From Hespellia sp. (GTDB taxonomy: Bacteria; Bacillota; Clostridia; Lachnospirales; Lachnospiraceae), in the NCBI GenBank assembly GCA_028689735.1, contig JAQVCP010000009.1, forward strand, positions 1 through 64,000: a DNA stretch of 64,000 bases, written 5' to 3'. Both the position numbers and the translations under genes were made by a program. Positions 8,594-21,352 of the stretch are shown in pieces (the first letter of the stretch is position 1; each line of letters opens with the position of its first letter). Under the pieces are notes generated by a model. That model was not told where the DNA came from, did no database searches, and worked only from the letters and a program-made list of their open reading frames with translations.

Positions 8594-9106
8594 CTATGAG
8601 GGATCTGTACGTTTTTTACTTTTTTTATAAAAGTGAAGTACGATCTTCTCCAGATATCTCTTCAATATAATCTGGATTTCCTCTTTGGGGTGAATCGGCT
8701 TTACAAGAATATTATACATTCCGGTTCTCTTCGCGCCATAAACGTCTGTAAAAAGCTGGTCCCCGATAAACAATGTATTACTCAGATCCGTGCCCATCAT
8801 TTCCATCGCTTTCCGGTAGTTCTTTCGAGAAGGTTTGTGTGCATTGAATACATAATTGGTCTGGATCTTCTCATTAAACATCTTCACTCGCGGTTCCTGA
8901 TTGTTTGAAATCAAGCAGGATTCAAAACCGATGGACCTAAGCCTTTCAAACAATTTCAGAGCGCGTGCATCTGCCGGTGCACCATGGGGTACCAGTGTAT
9001 TATCGATGTCAAAAATAACACCACGGAATCCTTTTTCATATAGTTTTTCAAAAGGAATGACATATGTCGATGCGACATATTCATCTGGAAAAAACATATC
9101 AAACAT
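8594..9106 (-). CDS. yqeG: YqeG family HAD IIIA-type phosphatase
   Basis: A 170-residue HAD hydrolase. Motif I is FDIDNTLVP (nucleophile Asp near residue 32), motif II the Ser of LISNNQ, and motif III/IV GDQLFTDVYGAKR. The family dephosphorylates phosphatidylglycerophosphate-like or similar substrates; the substrate in Firmicutes is not certain. It follows the shikimate kinase fusion by 2 bases and is probably co-transcribed with it. Confidence 0.88.
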   Translation of the reverse strand: MFDMFFPDEYVASTYVIPFEKLYEKGFRGVIFDIDNTLVPHGAPADARALKLFERLRSIGFESCLISNNQEPRVKMFNEKIQTNYVFNAHKPSRKNYRKAMEMMGTDLSNTLFIGDQLFTDVYGAKRTGMYNILVKPIHPKEEIQIILKRYLEKIVLHFYKKSKKRTDPS

Positions 9107-9108
9107 AA

Positions 9109-9891
9109 TTATTCATCCATTTCTGTTAGTCTTTTGATTAACTCTTCACAGATCTCTGTGACAGTCTTGTTATCTGTGTGAATCACCACATCCGCCGCTG
9201 CTTCGTATTTTTCACGACGTTTTTCCATCAAATCAGCAATAAACGGAACGTTCTTATTCCCCTCAAGCACCGGCCGGTCATCACTATCTTTTACTCTCTC
9301 GTAAATCGTCTCTGGATTTGCTGTAAGGAGAACAACCTTGCCATTCTTCTTCATCTCAGCCACATTGCGTTCACGTAGTGCTGCTCCACCGCCACAGGAT
9401 ATGACTGTATTCTGCTTTGACTGCATCTCAATCAGAAGATTTGTCTCGAGATTTCTAAAATATTCTTCTCCATATGTAGCAAAAATATCCGGTATACTCA
9501 TCTCTTCTCTTTCTGCAATCACCTGATCCATCTCAACGATGTCCATCGCAAAACAGCTGCTGAGATAATCTGAGACCGTTGTCTTTCCGGCTCCCATAAA
9601 TCCAATCAGAACGATGTTGTATTGGAACAGGTTTCTCGCCTGGATTCTCTTACTGTTGTGATTGATTCTACGGAATACATCAATGATCTCTTTTTCATAT
9701 TTATTATCAACCAGCTTTTCTTCCAGTCGCCTTGTCTGCTTCGTCTCCTGGGCCGGCTGAAGAATTGGCATTCCATATTCTTCCTTGTATGCCATAATCT
9801 TTTCGACAATGCTGTTACGTTCTACCAAAGCATCAATTATCTTATCATCACAAAGTGATAATTGTTCACGGTACATCTCTAAATCATTCAT
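9109..9891 (-). CDS. Chorismate mutase-shikimate kinase fusion protein
   Basis: About 260 residues with two domains. Residues 1-85 (MNDLEMYREQLSLCDDKIID onward) are an AroQ-type chorismate mutase helix bundle, with an acidic substrate-binding start and the basic stretch NHNSKRIQARN at its end. Residues from about 95 form a shikimate kinase with the P-loop GFMGAGKT, the shikimate-binding MDQ and GGGAAL motifs, and the lid DDRPVL. The two enzymes act at separate steps of aromatic amino acid synthesis. The start at 9891 was chosen over an upstream ATG at 9909 because TAGGAG lies 8 bases before it and the first six codons (MRRRKK) would overlap that site. Confidence 0.88.
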   Translation of the reverse strand: MNDLEMYREQLSLCDDKIIDALVERNSIVEKIMAYKEEYGMPILQPAQETKQTRRLEEKLVDNKYEKEIIDVFRRINHNSKRIQARNLFQYNIVLIGFMGAGKTTVSDYLSSCFAMDIVEMDQVIAEREEMSIPDIFATYGEEYFRNLETNLLIEMQSKQNTVISCGGGAALRERNVAEMKKNGKVVLLTANPETIYERVKDSDDRPVLEGNKNVPFIADLMEKRREKYEAAADVVIHTDNKTVTEICEELIKRLTEMDE

Positions 9892-10047
9892 CTTTTTTCT
9901 CCTACGCATTCATAATTTATGTATAATAATTCATTAATTATAGCAATAATCAGCTCTGATAGCAAGACCCAAAATCCACTTGGAACCTGTCTGTGATCTC
10001 CTCCCAATCCATAGATAAATTCTATCATCTTTTACAAAACATTCAAT

Positions 10048-10076
10048 TTGTTTTATGTTTAACAATCACTTATACT
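10048..10076 (+). promoter_or_regulatory. Promoter of the flavin/Fe-S oxidoreductase gene
   Basis: A -35 TTGTTT (10048-10053), a 17-base spacer and -10 TATACT (10071-10076) lie about 60 bases before the start codon. The gene is alone in its unit. Confidence 0.65.
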
Positions 10077-10134
10077 TAACTCATGATGTTGATACCCGTG
10101 ATTTTCAGCAAACAAAATATAGGAGGAATCTGAA

Positions 10135-12138
10135 ATGAAAAATAATTTCAAACACGTATTTAGTCCCTTAAAGATCAGAGGAATGGTAATGCCCAACAGA
10201 GTGGCTATGATGCCTATGGGAAGTGATTTTGCCGGTCACACCGGTGAATTATCTGACGAACACATCAAATATTATGAACTCAGAGCCAAGGGAGGTACCG
10301 GTCTTATTATCGTAGAGAATGTCTGCGTAAAATATCCGGAAGGTTCTAATGGAACAACTCAGCTTCGTATTGACCAGGATTGCTATATTCCGCGTCTTTT
10401 CAATTTAACAGAAGCCTGTCACAGACAGGGTGCTATGATTGGTGTACAGATCAACCATGCCGGTGCTTCTGCAATGTCATCCAGAATTGGGATGCAGCCT
10501 GTTTCTTCTTCCACTCTGCCATCTAAGCCAGGCGGAGAAGCTCCAAGACCACTTACAAGAGAAGAACTTGAAAGCATCGCAAAGGACTATGGCGCAGCTG
10601 CAAGACGTGCAGTAAACGCCGGGTTTGATATGGTTGAGATTCACGCCGGACATTCTTACCTGATCAGTCAGTTCCTTTCGCCAACTATGAATGACCGTAC
10701 AGACGAATTTGGCGGATCTGCTGAAAATCGTTCCCGCTTTTGTAAGATGGTAATCGATGAAGTTCGTGCTGCTGTTGGCCCAATGGTTCCAATTTCACTC
10801 CGTCTCAGTGTTGATGAGCTTGTAGAAGGTGGTAACACGGTAGATGATTGTCTGGAATATCTGGAATATGTGGATGCAGACGTTGATCTGTATGATACCT
10901 CTGCTGCATTGAACCAGACAATCCAGTATCAGATTGATGCAAACTATTTGGAAGACGGATGGCGTTCTTACATGGCAAAGGCTGTCCGCGACAAATTTGG
11001 AAAACCTACGATTGCCATCGGTAATATCCGTGATCCTAAGATTGCTGACGATATCATCGCAAGAGGTGATGCAGATATCATCGGTATGGGACGTGGATTA
11101 ATCGCAGATCCTAACTGGTGTAACAAAGCCAGATATGGTAACGTTGCTGATATCCGCAAGTGTATTTCCTGCAATGTCGGCTGTGTTGGTAACCGTATCG
11201 GCGGCAACAAACCTCTCCGTTGTACCATCAACCCTGATCTGATCAACGGCGAAGACTATAAGAAGAAACTTATCAGCAAGCCTTGTAATGTAGTTGTAAT
11301 CGGTGGCGGTACTGCCGGACTGGAAGCTGCATGTACAGCTGCTGAAGTAGGTTGTGAAGTTACATTAATCGAAAAAGAAAATCATCTGGGCGGATTATCT
11401 GTACTAATTTCAAAGATTCCGGCAAAGAAGAGACTTGCAGATTTCCCAACCTACCTGATTCATCGCGCTGAGCAGTTAAAGAACCTGACGATTTTGACGG
11501 GTCAGGAAGCAACAATCGAGTTCGTTGAATCCCTGAATCCAGATCTTGTTGTAAATGCAACGGGTTCAGTTCCTCTTCTTCCACCAATCAATGGACTTCA
11601 TGACCACCTCGGTAAAGAAGGCTCAAAAGTATTCTCTATCCTTGATATGATTGAGAACGTTAACAATTATCCGGAAGACATGACCGGTAAAAAGGTCATC
11701 GTTATCGGTGGCGGTGCTGTAGGACTTGATGTTGTTGAGTACTTTGCCCCTCGTGGCGCAGATGTTTCTATTGTAGAGATGATGCCTATGATTGGCAAAG
11801 GACTGGATGCCTCTTCTACATCCAGCATGAAAGAATGTATGGACAAATATCATGTAACACAGATGGTTAATACTGCTCTTCAGAAAGTCAACGCTGAATC
11901 CTTCATTTTAAAAATAGATGGCGAAGACAAAGAATTCCCATTTGATTATGGATTTGTATGCCTCGGTATGAGAGCAAACGCTCCGATCTGGGACCAGTTA
12001 GTAGAAGCTTGCGATGGACAGGACATCGAGCTCCTTAACATTGGTGACAGCGTTCGTGCAAGACGTATCATCGACGGAACAGATGCCGGACGTCACAACG
12101 TACTGAACACATTAGAAAGACTTGGATTTTTAGATTAA
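10135..12138 (+). CDS. Old yellow enzyme-type NAD(P)H:flavin oxidoreductase with 4Fe-4S cluster and FAD domain (dienoyl-CoA reductase / BaiCD-like)
   Basis: A 667-residue enzyme with the 2,4-dienoyl-CoA reductase layout. Residues 1-330 are an FMN-binding TIM barrel (ending DIIGMGRGLIADP). A cluster motif C-x2-C-x3-C-x12-C follows (CISCNVGC onward). Residues 380-667 carry two dinucleotide-binding sites, VVVIGGGTAGLEAA and KVIVIGGGAVGLD. Relatives reduce enoate or dienoyl-CoA double bonds and include the bile acid enzymes BaiCD and BaiH; the true substrate cannot be told from sequence, and no other bai gene is nearby. AGGAGG precedes the ATG. It has its own promoter and terminator. Confidence 0.85.
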   Translation: MKNNFKHVFSPLKIRGMVMPNRVAMMPMGSDFAGHTGELSDEHIKYYELRAKGGTGLIIVENVCVKYPEGSNGTTQLRIDQDCYIPRLFNLTEACHRQGAMIGVQINHAGASAMSSRIGMQPVSSSTLPSKPGGEAPRPLTREELESIAKDYGAAARRAVNAGFDMVEIHAGHSYLISQFLSPTMNDRTDEFGGSAENRSRFCKMVIDEVRAAVGPMVPISLRLSVDELVEGGNTVDDCLEYLEYVDADVDLYDTSAALNQTIQYQIDANYLEDGWRSYMAKAVRDKFGKPTIAIGNIRDPKIADDIIARGDADIIGMGRGLIADPNWCNKARYGNVADIRKCISCNVGCVGNRIGGNKPLRCTINPDLINGEDYKKKLISKPCNVVVIGGGTAGLEAACTAAEVGCEVTLIEKENHLGGLSVLISKIPAKKRLADFPTYLIHRAEQLKNLTILTGQEATIEFVESLNPDLVVNATGSVPLLPPINGLHDHLGKEGSKVFSILDMIENVNNYPEDMTGKKVIVIGGGAVGLDVVEYFAPRGADVSIVEMMPMIGKGLDASSTSSMKECMDKYHVTQMVNTALQKVNAESFILKIDGEDKEFPFDYGFVCLGMRANAPIWDQLVEACDGQDIELLNIGDSVRARRIIDGTDAGRHNVLNTLERLGFLD

Positions 12139-12140
12139 AC

Positions 12141-12186
12141 AAAAGAAGCGAGTACCACTTATTTTCATGTGGTACTCGCTTCTTTT
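12141..12186. terminator. Bidirectional terminator
   Basis: A perfect 18-bp stem (12141-12158 with 12169-12186, core GAAGCGAGTACCAC) has T runs on both strands. It serves the oxidoreductase gene on the left and the convergent amidase gene on the right. Confidence 0.9.
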
Positions 12187-12256
12187 ATTCTATGATCCCG
12201 AAGAGTTCTGCGAACATTCAAAGGCAGCACGAGATCACTATACTTCGTCTCAAGTA

Positions 12257-14408
<2,152 letters not shown>

Positions 14409-14462
14409 TTAACGATATTACTCCTAATCATACAAAAAACGACAAATAAAGTCAATAAAAAA

Positions 14463-14497
14463 ACTAAGAATCACAATTTTTTCTTGTGATTCTTAGT
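14463..14497 (-). terminator. Terminator of groES-groEL
   Basis: On the minus strand ACTAAGAATCACAA (14497-14484) pairs perfectly with its complement (14476-14463), with a 7-base loop and a run of seven T. It lies about 75 bases past the groEL stop. Confidence 0.9.
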
Positions 14498-14572
14498 CTA
14501 CTCTTGTTTTTGTTTCTGATTTTATCATTTTCCAAAGCAAAAGATCTGCTTTGCATTTTTATCGTAACGGGA

Positions 14573-16198
<1,626 letters not shown>

Positions 16199-16232
16199 TC
16201 AAACATCTCCATTCTTCTATCTATGATTTCTA

Positions 16233-16517
16233 TTATTTTACAATTGCTAAAATATCATTCTGACGTACGATAATATATTCTTCACCTTCTAAATTAACAT
16301 TCGTTCCGGCATATTTGGAATAGATTACTTTATCACCTTCATTCACAAGCATGGTTACTTCTTTTCCTTCTACCATTCCTCCAGGTCCGACTGCAATCAC
16401 CTCTGCTTCCTGTGGCTTCTCCTGTGCCTGCCCCGGAAGGACGATTCCTGACTTTGTAGTCTCTTCTGCTTCTAATTGTTTTAATACAACTTTGTCACCT
16501 AATGGTACTAATTTCAT
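16233..16517 (-). CDS. groS: Co-chaperonin GroES (Hsp10)
   Basis: A 94-residue co-chaperonin that caps GroEL. The start MKLVPLGDKVVLK, the mobile loop EAEETTKSGIVLP at about 17-29 and the end YIIVRQNDILAIVK are typical. First gene of the operon, directly behind the CIRCE operator. Confidence 0.97.
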   Translation of the reverse strand: MKLVPLGDKVVLKQLEAEETTKSGIVLPGQAQEKPQEAEVIAVGPGGMVEGKEVTMLVNEGDKVIYSKYAGTNVNLEGEEYIIVRQNDILAIVK

Positions 16518-16547
16518 AGTAATGCCTCCTTAATATTAATAGCTTTG

Positions 16548-16574
16548 TTAGCACTCTTTTCATTCGAGTGCTAA
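16548..16574. promoter_or_regulatory. CIRCE operator (HrcA binding site)
   Basis: TTAGCACTC, nine bases, then GAGTGCTAA: a perfect match to the CIRCE inverted repeat. It lies between the promoter at 16586-16614 and groES, where HrcA blocks transcription until heat stress. Confidence 0.97.
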
Positions 16575-16585
16575 ACCATAGATAT

Positions 16586-16614
16586 AAAATAACACTCTGC
16601 TGACAGTTTGTCAA
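16586..16614 (-). promoter_or_regulatory. Promoter of groES-groEL
   Basis: On the minus strand: -35 TTGACA (16614-16609), 17 bases, -10 TATTTT (16591-16586). Transcription should start near 16580, just before CIRCE. Confidence 0.75.
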
Positions 16615-16710
16615 CAGAGTTTATAATTAGTTTATAAATTCTTATTCTGTTCTTTACATAGGACTGGCATGCAGATATTTACAATCCTCTTTGCTGCTTG
16701 TATGATAATG

Positions 16711-17040
16711 TCAAAAACGTGGTTCCGGCTTCCTTTTTCGACCCTGCACCTTATAAAATCCGTTCTCAATCTTAAACACTGCAATATCGCCTTCCTCTGA
16801 CTGAAATCTTTGCTTTATGATTCCAGAGCAGGTAAATGCTTCTTTCTTTGTGTGAATCACACAATTGTATACCGCGTCAAGGGAGAGACTGGTAAGCTGA
16901 TTCCCTTCAAACTCTAGATACATATAGTCTTCTTCCACGTCATATTTATGTACCTTGCATTCGTACAAATTCTCATCTAGAAGACCATCCAGTGTAATGA
17001 CTTTTTCCATTCTCAATTCTACCGTGCTTCCTTCGTACAT
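16711..17040 (-). CDS. Conserved hypothetical protein
   Basis: A 109-residue soluble protein rich in beta strands (VELRMEKVITLDGLL, DYMYLEFEGNQLTSL, CVIHTKKEAFTCSGII) with a basic tail QGRKRKPEPRF. The strand pattern is like a small barrel of PilZ type, but no PilZ RxxxR motif is seen, so no function is given. AGGAGGAG precedes the ATG. It follows codY on the same strand by 138 bases. Confidence 0.6.
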   Translation of the reverse strand: MYEGSTVELRMEKVITLDGLLDENLYECKVHKYDVEEDYMYLEFEGNQLTSLSLDAVYNCVIHTKKEAFTCSGIIKQRFQSEEGDIAVFKIENGFYKVQGRKRKPEPRF

Positions 17041-17178
17041 ATTCTCCTCCTAACATTCAAGCGGATACCAGGAATCCGCCCTGATACTTTCTCGTAACCT
17101 TATATCGCTTTGCTGCCATCTTTTGCATGGGGACATTAATGAGAAAGGGCATCAGCATTCTGACACCCCTTTGTCCTT

Positions 17179-17958
17179 CTAATTTCTTTCCTGCCTGATC
17201 TTTTCCAATTCTGTAAATACATAATCATTGATGACTTTGATATAAGTTCCTTTCATACCGGAGGATCTGGATTCAATCACACCGGCGCTCTCAAACTTGC
17301 GAAGCGCATTCACTATAACAGAGCGGGTAATTCCTACGCGGTCTGCAATCTTACTTGCAACAAGTATACCCTCGCTGCCATTAAGCTCATCGAAAATATG
17401 AATAATTGCTTCCAGCTCAGAAAACGATAACGTGCTGATTGCCGACTGAACGATATGCTCTTTTCTGCTTTCTTCTGCACTCTCCTCATTCACGGAGCGA
17501 AGCATCTCAAGTCCAACCACTGCCGTACCGTACTCACTTAAAATAATATCATCAATCTCATAGAGACTATTGCTCTTATAAATAAAGAGTGTACCCAGCC
17601 GCTCTCCCGCAATATTAATCGGAGTAATAATCGCCTGCTTCTTCTCCGAAACTTTTTCTGAGAAACCCAATGTCTGAAGATTCACATTCTCTTTTGTCGA
17701 TAAAATGCTAAGCAGACGTTCATTGAGCATCTTGTCGATATGATTGCCAACCTGATGATCCAAAAGCTCTCCGATCATCGACACATCATCATATTCACTC
17801 GCTCCCAGAACTTTTCCCTTTTTACTTACAACCAATACATTGGACAACAGAATCTCAGCAAGTACATCGCAAATATCATTAAAAACTACTTTGCTTGAAT
17901 TGTTGTTGTGTAAGAGTTTATTTATTTTTCTGGTCTTATCTAATAACTGTACACTCAT
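17179..17958 (-). CDS. codY: GTP- and branched-chain amino acid-sensing repressor CodY
   Basis: A 259-residue regulator, the normal CodY length. It has the N-terminal GAF-like sensor starting MSVQLLDKTRKINKLL and a C-terminal winged helix-turn-helix (ASKIADRVGITRSVIVNALR, about 203-222). CodY represses amino acid uptake and synthesis genes when GTP and Ile/Leu/Val are high. The start at 17958 was chosen over an upstream TTG at 17970 because the strong site GGAGG lies between them. The leader holds TTCTGAAA and TATCAGAAA stretches that look like partial CodY boxes, so autoregulation is possible. The order dprA-topA-codY is the usual Firmicute order. Confidence 0.95.
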   Translation of the reverse strand: MSVQLLDKTRKINKLLHNNNSSKVVFNDICDVLAEILLSNVLVVSKKGKVLGASEYDDVSMIGELLDHQVGNHIDKMLNERLLSILSTKENVNLQTLGFSEKVSEKKQAIITPINIAGERLGTLFIYKSNSLYEIDDIILSEYGTAVVGLEMLRSVNEESAEESRKEHIVQSAISTLSFSELEAIIHIFDELNGSEGILVASKIADRVGITRSVIVNALRKFESAGVIESRSSGMKGTYIKVINDYVFTELEKIRQERN

Positions 17959-18068
17959 TTTTTCCTCCAAATGATTCCGAGATGATTATTGTGTATACAA
18001 CTCGTTCAAATTTCTGATACACTGATATGTTATCACATACTTTCAGAATTATCAATTAATTTTACAGA

Positions 18069-20138
18069 TTATTTTTTCAAATTTCGTACATAGCCACATT
18101 TTTCATCTGCACAAACCAGTTTATTCCCTTTTTCCAGCATATATCCGCCACATTCCGAGCATTTTTCTGCTGACGGCTTCTGCCATGACATGAAATCACA
18201 TTCCGGATTATCCTCACATCCATAGTACTTTCTGCCCTTCTTCGTCTTACGCAGTACAATATCCTTGCCGCATTTCGGGCAGGCAACTCCGATCTTCTCA
18301 AGGTAAGGTTTGGTGTTTCTGCAATCCGGGAATCCTGGACATGCAAGAAATCTTCCATGAGGGCCATACTTGATTACCATGTTGCGTCCGCATTCTTCGC
18401 AGATGACATCGGTAACTTCGTCTTCAATCGTCACGCTCTCCAGTTCCTTCTCCGCAGTATCCACCGCTTCCTTAAGATCCGGATAAAAGTTACGAATGAC
18501 CTCCTTCCACTCCACTTTTCCTTCTGCAACCATATCAAGAAGGCCTTCCATATTGGCTGTAAAATTCACATTCACGATGCTCGGAAAAGACTGCTTCATG
18601 ATTCCGTCTACCACTTCGCCGATTTCTGTAATATACAGGTTCTTTCCTTCTTTTGCCACATACCGTCTTCCAATAATCGTTGAGATTGTGGGCGCGTAGG
18701 TACTTGGCCGTCCAATTCCAAGTTCTTCCATTGTCTTAACGAGTGCAGCTTCTGTATAGTGTGCCGGTGGCTGTGTAAAATGTTGTTTCGGATCAAAGCT
18801 GTCCTTTGTCAAAACCGTATCTTTGTCGATTCCTTTCAGCAGCACATTACTTTCTTCCTTTTCCTCATCTGCCTCAGAATAGACACTTCGAAATCCTTCA
18901 AAGACTACTTTTGACGCTGCAACCGAAAAGCAATATTCTCCTGCACCAATCTTGATCGCAGTAGTCTCATATCTTGCCTCTGACATCCGGCTGGCAACAA
19001 AACGCTTCCAGATCAACTGATAGAGACGGAACTGATCTCTAGACAAAGATTCCTTCAGAGATGCAGGCGTTCTGGTAATGTCTGTCGGTCGAATCGCCTC
19101 ATGGGCATCCTGAATCTTTTTGTCGCTGGTCTTGACCTTCCCCTTCCCTGCAACATAATCTTCGCCATAGTTCTCTGCAACATAATCCTTTGCAAGTGCA
19201 TCTGCCTCTTCGGAGATTCTGGTGGAATCTGTACGCAGATATGTGATGACACCGACGGTGCCGTTCCCCTTGATATCAATTCCTTCATATAACTGCTGCG
19301 CAATACGCATGGTTTTCTGTGTTGCAAAATTCAGGGCTTTGGACGCCTCCTGCTGAAGCGTACTGGTGGTGAATGGAACCGGAGCCTTCTTCACTCTGGT
19401 TCCCTTCTTTACATCAATCACTTTATATTCTGCGTTCTCTACCACCTTCAGAATCTGATTCAGCTCTTCCTCAGAAGCGATAGTCATCTTCTTATCTTCT
19501 GTTCCGTAGAACTTTGCTGTCAGCGGACGCTTCTCTCCCTTAATCTTGAACATGGCATCCAGTGTCCAGTATTCCACTGGAATAAATGCATCGATCTCCG
19601 CTTCGCGGTCTGCAATGATTCTCAGTGCAACAGACTGCACACGCCCTGCACTCAATCCTCTTTTTACCTTTGCCCAGAGCAGCGGACTGATTTTGTATCC
19701 CACCATACGGTCCAGGATTCTCCTGGCCTGCTGTGCATCAACCAGGTCCATATCAATATCTCGGGCCTCTTTCAAGGAAGCCTTGACCGCATTCTTGGTA
19801 ATCTCATTGAAACTGATCCGGCGCATTTTCTTTTCATCCAGCTTTAAAGCATTTGCCAAATGCCATGAAATTGCTTCTCCCTCACGGTCAGGGTCAGTTG
19901 CAAGGTATACTTTATCTGCCTTCTTTGCTTCTTTTCTCAGCGTTGCAAGAATATCTCCCTTTCCACGGATTGTGATGTATTTTGGTTCATAATCATTCTC
20001 AATATCAATTCCCAACTGACTCTTTGGAAGATCTCTCACATGACCATTGGATGCTGTAACCACATAACTACTCCCCAGGAATTTTTTGATTGTCTTTACT
20101 TTTGCCGGTGACTCTACTATAACCAGATTGCGTGCCAT
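18069..20138 (-). CDS. topA: DNA topoisomerase I
   Basis: A 689-residue type IA topoisomerase that relaxes negative supercoils. The TOPRIM domain starts the protein (ARNLVIVESPAKVKTIKKFL) with DPDREGEAISWHL near residue 111. The catalytic tyrosine lies in GVITYLRTDSTR near residue 297. The C-terminus has three zinc-ribbon cysteine clusters (CEECGRNM, CPKCGKDI, CSECGGYM). It sits between the dprA remnant and codY. Confidence 0.96.
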   Translation of the reverse strand: MARNLVIVESPAKVKTIKKFLGSSYVVTASNGHVRDLPKSQLGIDIENDYEPKYITIRGKGDILATLRKEAKKADKVYLATDPDREGEAISWHLANALKLDEKKMRRISFNEITKNAVKASLKEARDIDMDLVDAQQARRILDRMVGYKISPLLWAKVKRGLSAGRVQSVALRIIADREAEIDAFIPVEYWTLDAMFKIKGEKRPLTAKFYGTEDKKMTIASEEELNQILKVVENAEYKVIDVKKGTRVKKAPVPFTTSTLQQEASKALNFATQKTMRIAQQLYEGIDIKGNGTVGVITYLRTDSTRISEEADALAKDYVAENYGEDYVAGKGKVKTSDKKIQDAHEAIRPTDITRTPASLKESLSRDQFRLYQLIWKRFVASRMSEARYETTAIKIGAGEYCFSVAASKVVFEGFRSVYSEADEEKEESNVLLKGIDKDTVLTKDSFDPKQHFTQPPAHYTEAALVKTMEELGIGRPSTYAPTISTIIGRRYVAKEGKNLYITEIGEVVDGIMKQSFPSIVNVNFTANMEGLLDMVAEGKVEWKEVIRNFYPDLKEAVDTAEKELESVTIEDEVTDVICEECGRNMVIKYGPHGRFLACPGFPDCRNTKPYLEKIGVACPKCGKDIVLRKTKKGRKYYGCEDNPECDFMSWQKPSAEKCSECGGYMLEKGNKLVCADEKCGYVRNLKK

Positions 20139-20181
20139 ACTATCTCCTCTTATTTCTATCGCAGCGCCATCTCCGCTGCTG

Positions 20182-20592
20182 CTATTTTGTATAATATTTT
20201 TTTGATATCTCCCCTACCAGTCCTTTTAATTCCAGTGATACTAAAATGTCCAAAAGTAATGATACTGATAAATTACATTCTCTCACAATTTCTGTCAGAC
20301 TTTTTGGAGTGAAATCAAGGCAACTATACACCAAATTTTCTTGAGTTTCAAGTTTTATTTTATTTTCGTCCACATTTTTCATGATTTTACCTTGTGAAAT
20401 ACCCATCTCCTCCAGCAGATCTTCAGGTGACAACAGAATCCCTGCTCCCTGCCGAATCAACCTATTACAGCCACTGCTTAAGGGGCTGTTTACCGCTCCC
20501 GGCAAGGCATATACATCCTTTCCCTGCTCCAGAGCCGCATCCGCTGTAATCAAAGAACCACTCTTTTCTCTCGCCTCCCGTACCATTAGCAT
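20182..20592 (-). pseudogene. dprA: dprA, C-terminal remnant cut by prophage insertion
   Basis: The frame encodes only about 136 residues of the DNA processing protein DprA, which loads RecA on incoming single-stranded DNA during transformation and is normally about 360 residues. Present are EAREKSGSLITADAALEQGK and ALPGAVNSPLSSGCNRLIRQ from the end of the Rossmann-like domain, and a C-terminal winged-helix DML1-like domain. Everything before is missing: the open frame continues leftward to 20646 with residues (MSVFIVMNCSCLSYNCIKML) that are not DprA-like and come from the element. The N-terminal part should lie at the other end of the prophage, outside the window. Confidence 0.88.
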
Positions 20593-20636
20593 TTTGATAC
20601 AATTATACGATAGACACGAGCAGTTCATAACGATAA
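20575..20636. other. Left attachment site (attL) of the prophage, approximate
   Basis: The junction between dprA sequence and element sequence lies between the codons for GSL (about 20550) and the element terminator that starts at 20637, most likely near 20580-20600. The exact core cannot be set because attR is outside the window. Serine recombinases need only a 2-3 base shared core. Confidence 0.6.
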
Positions 20637-20676
20637 ACACGGACACGGTGCTAACGATTATGCACCATGTCCGTGT
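20637..20676 (-). terminator. Terminator at the left end of the prophage
   Basis: A 15-bp stem with one mismatch (20637-20651 with 20662-20676, core ACACGGACA) encloses a 10-base loop; on the minus strand it is followed by TTTATC. It ends leftward prophage transcripts before they enter dprA and topA. Confidence 0.7.
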
Positions 20677-20741
20677 AGGAGTTTCTTCTATTATTATATG
20701 TCACATTTAAGTTATGTAATATAACTATTTTATCTTCTGTC

Positions 20742-21005
20742 CTATTTTTTCTCTTTACTGCTTTCTTTTTCCCGCTCAGCTTTATTAGCTTCTGTTACCT
20801 CATTCCTTATTTTTTCAATTAGAATCCCCATATTGGCTCTGTAATTATCAAGCTGTTCTTCCAACGTTTCACTTTCACTACGAAGGACAGCCTTCCGACC
20901 GTAGAACTTGGTTGCAATCTCCCATTCCAATTCTCCGATTTTTTTGTGCAGAAAATCGTACTCTTCCTTGAGCGATTTTAGCTTAGGTGTAAGTTTCTTA
21001 TCCAT
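20742..21005 (-). CDS. Small charged coiled-coil protein next to attL
   Basis: An 87-residue protein with about 45 percent charged residues and strong heptad-like helical segments (LKSLKEEYDFLHKKIGELEW; ETLEEQLDNYRANMGILIEK), ending EREKESSKEKK. The function is not recognised. Position between the recombinases and attL makes a recombination accessory role, such as a directionality factor, possible but unproven. Confidence 0.6.
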   Translation of the reverse strand: MDKKLTPKLKSLKEEYDFLHKKIGELEWEIATKFYGRKAVLRSESETLEEQLDNYRANMGILIEKIRNEVTEANKAEREKESSKEKK

Positions 21006-21043
21006 TGTTTCTACCTCCGATATGTATTTAATATAATTAACCT

Positions 21044-21280
21044 CTAGTGGTCATAATCATATGGACTTCTACCTGTCCGTTCCGGCTTGAATCCCGGAAT
21101 GTTAGATTCGGCCTCTTCCTTTGTTTTATACAGCCTGTGTTCCTTCACTTGGATTCCACCACCATCTACGAATCGTATCAAGTACATTCCACCAGATGCT
21201 CTGGCAATGGTTACCTCTCGCACAATTCGATTAGACTCAAGAATATAGGCGGTCTCTCCGGCTTTAAATTTCCCAGCCAT
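21044..21280 (-). CDS. Small beta-rich protein of mobile elements
   Basis: A 78-residue protein starting MAGKFKAGETAYILESNRIV, then VTIARASGGMYLIRFVDGGG, suggesting a small SH3- or KOW-like barrel. Similar short proteins accompany recombinases in Firmicute elements; the function is unknown. The start at 21280 was chosen because AGGAG lies 8 bases before it. A -10-like TATAAT lies at 21323-21318 upstream, after the recombinase terminator, so it is probably transcribed independently of the recombinases. Confidence 0.65.
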   Translation of the reverse strand: MAGKFKAGETAYILESNRIVREVTIARASGGMYLIRFVDGGGIQVKEHRLYKTKEEAESNIPGFKPERTGRSPYDYDH

Positions 21281-21352
21281 ATGCATCACTCCTATTCGAA
21301 TCAAAACACTTAATGAAATTATACCATTCAATATGATTTTTATCTACAAAAA

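Noticed and set aside
17140..17176. Terminator of codY
   Set aside because: An imperfect hairpin is possible but it has bulges and no T run, so it is not listed as a feature.
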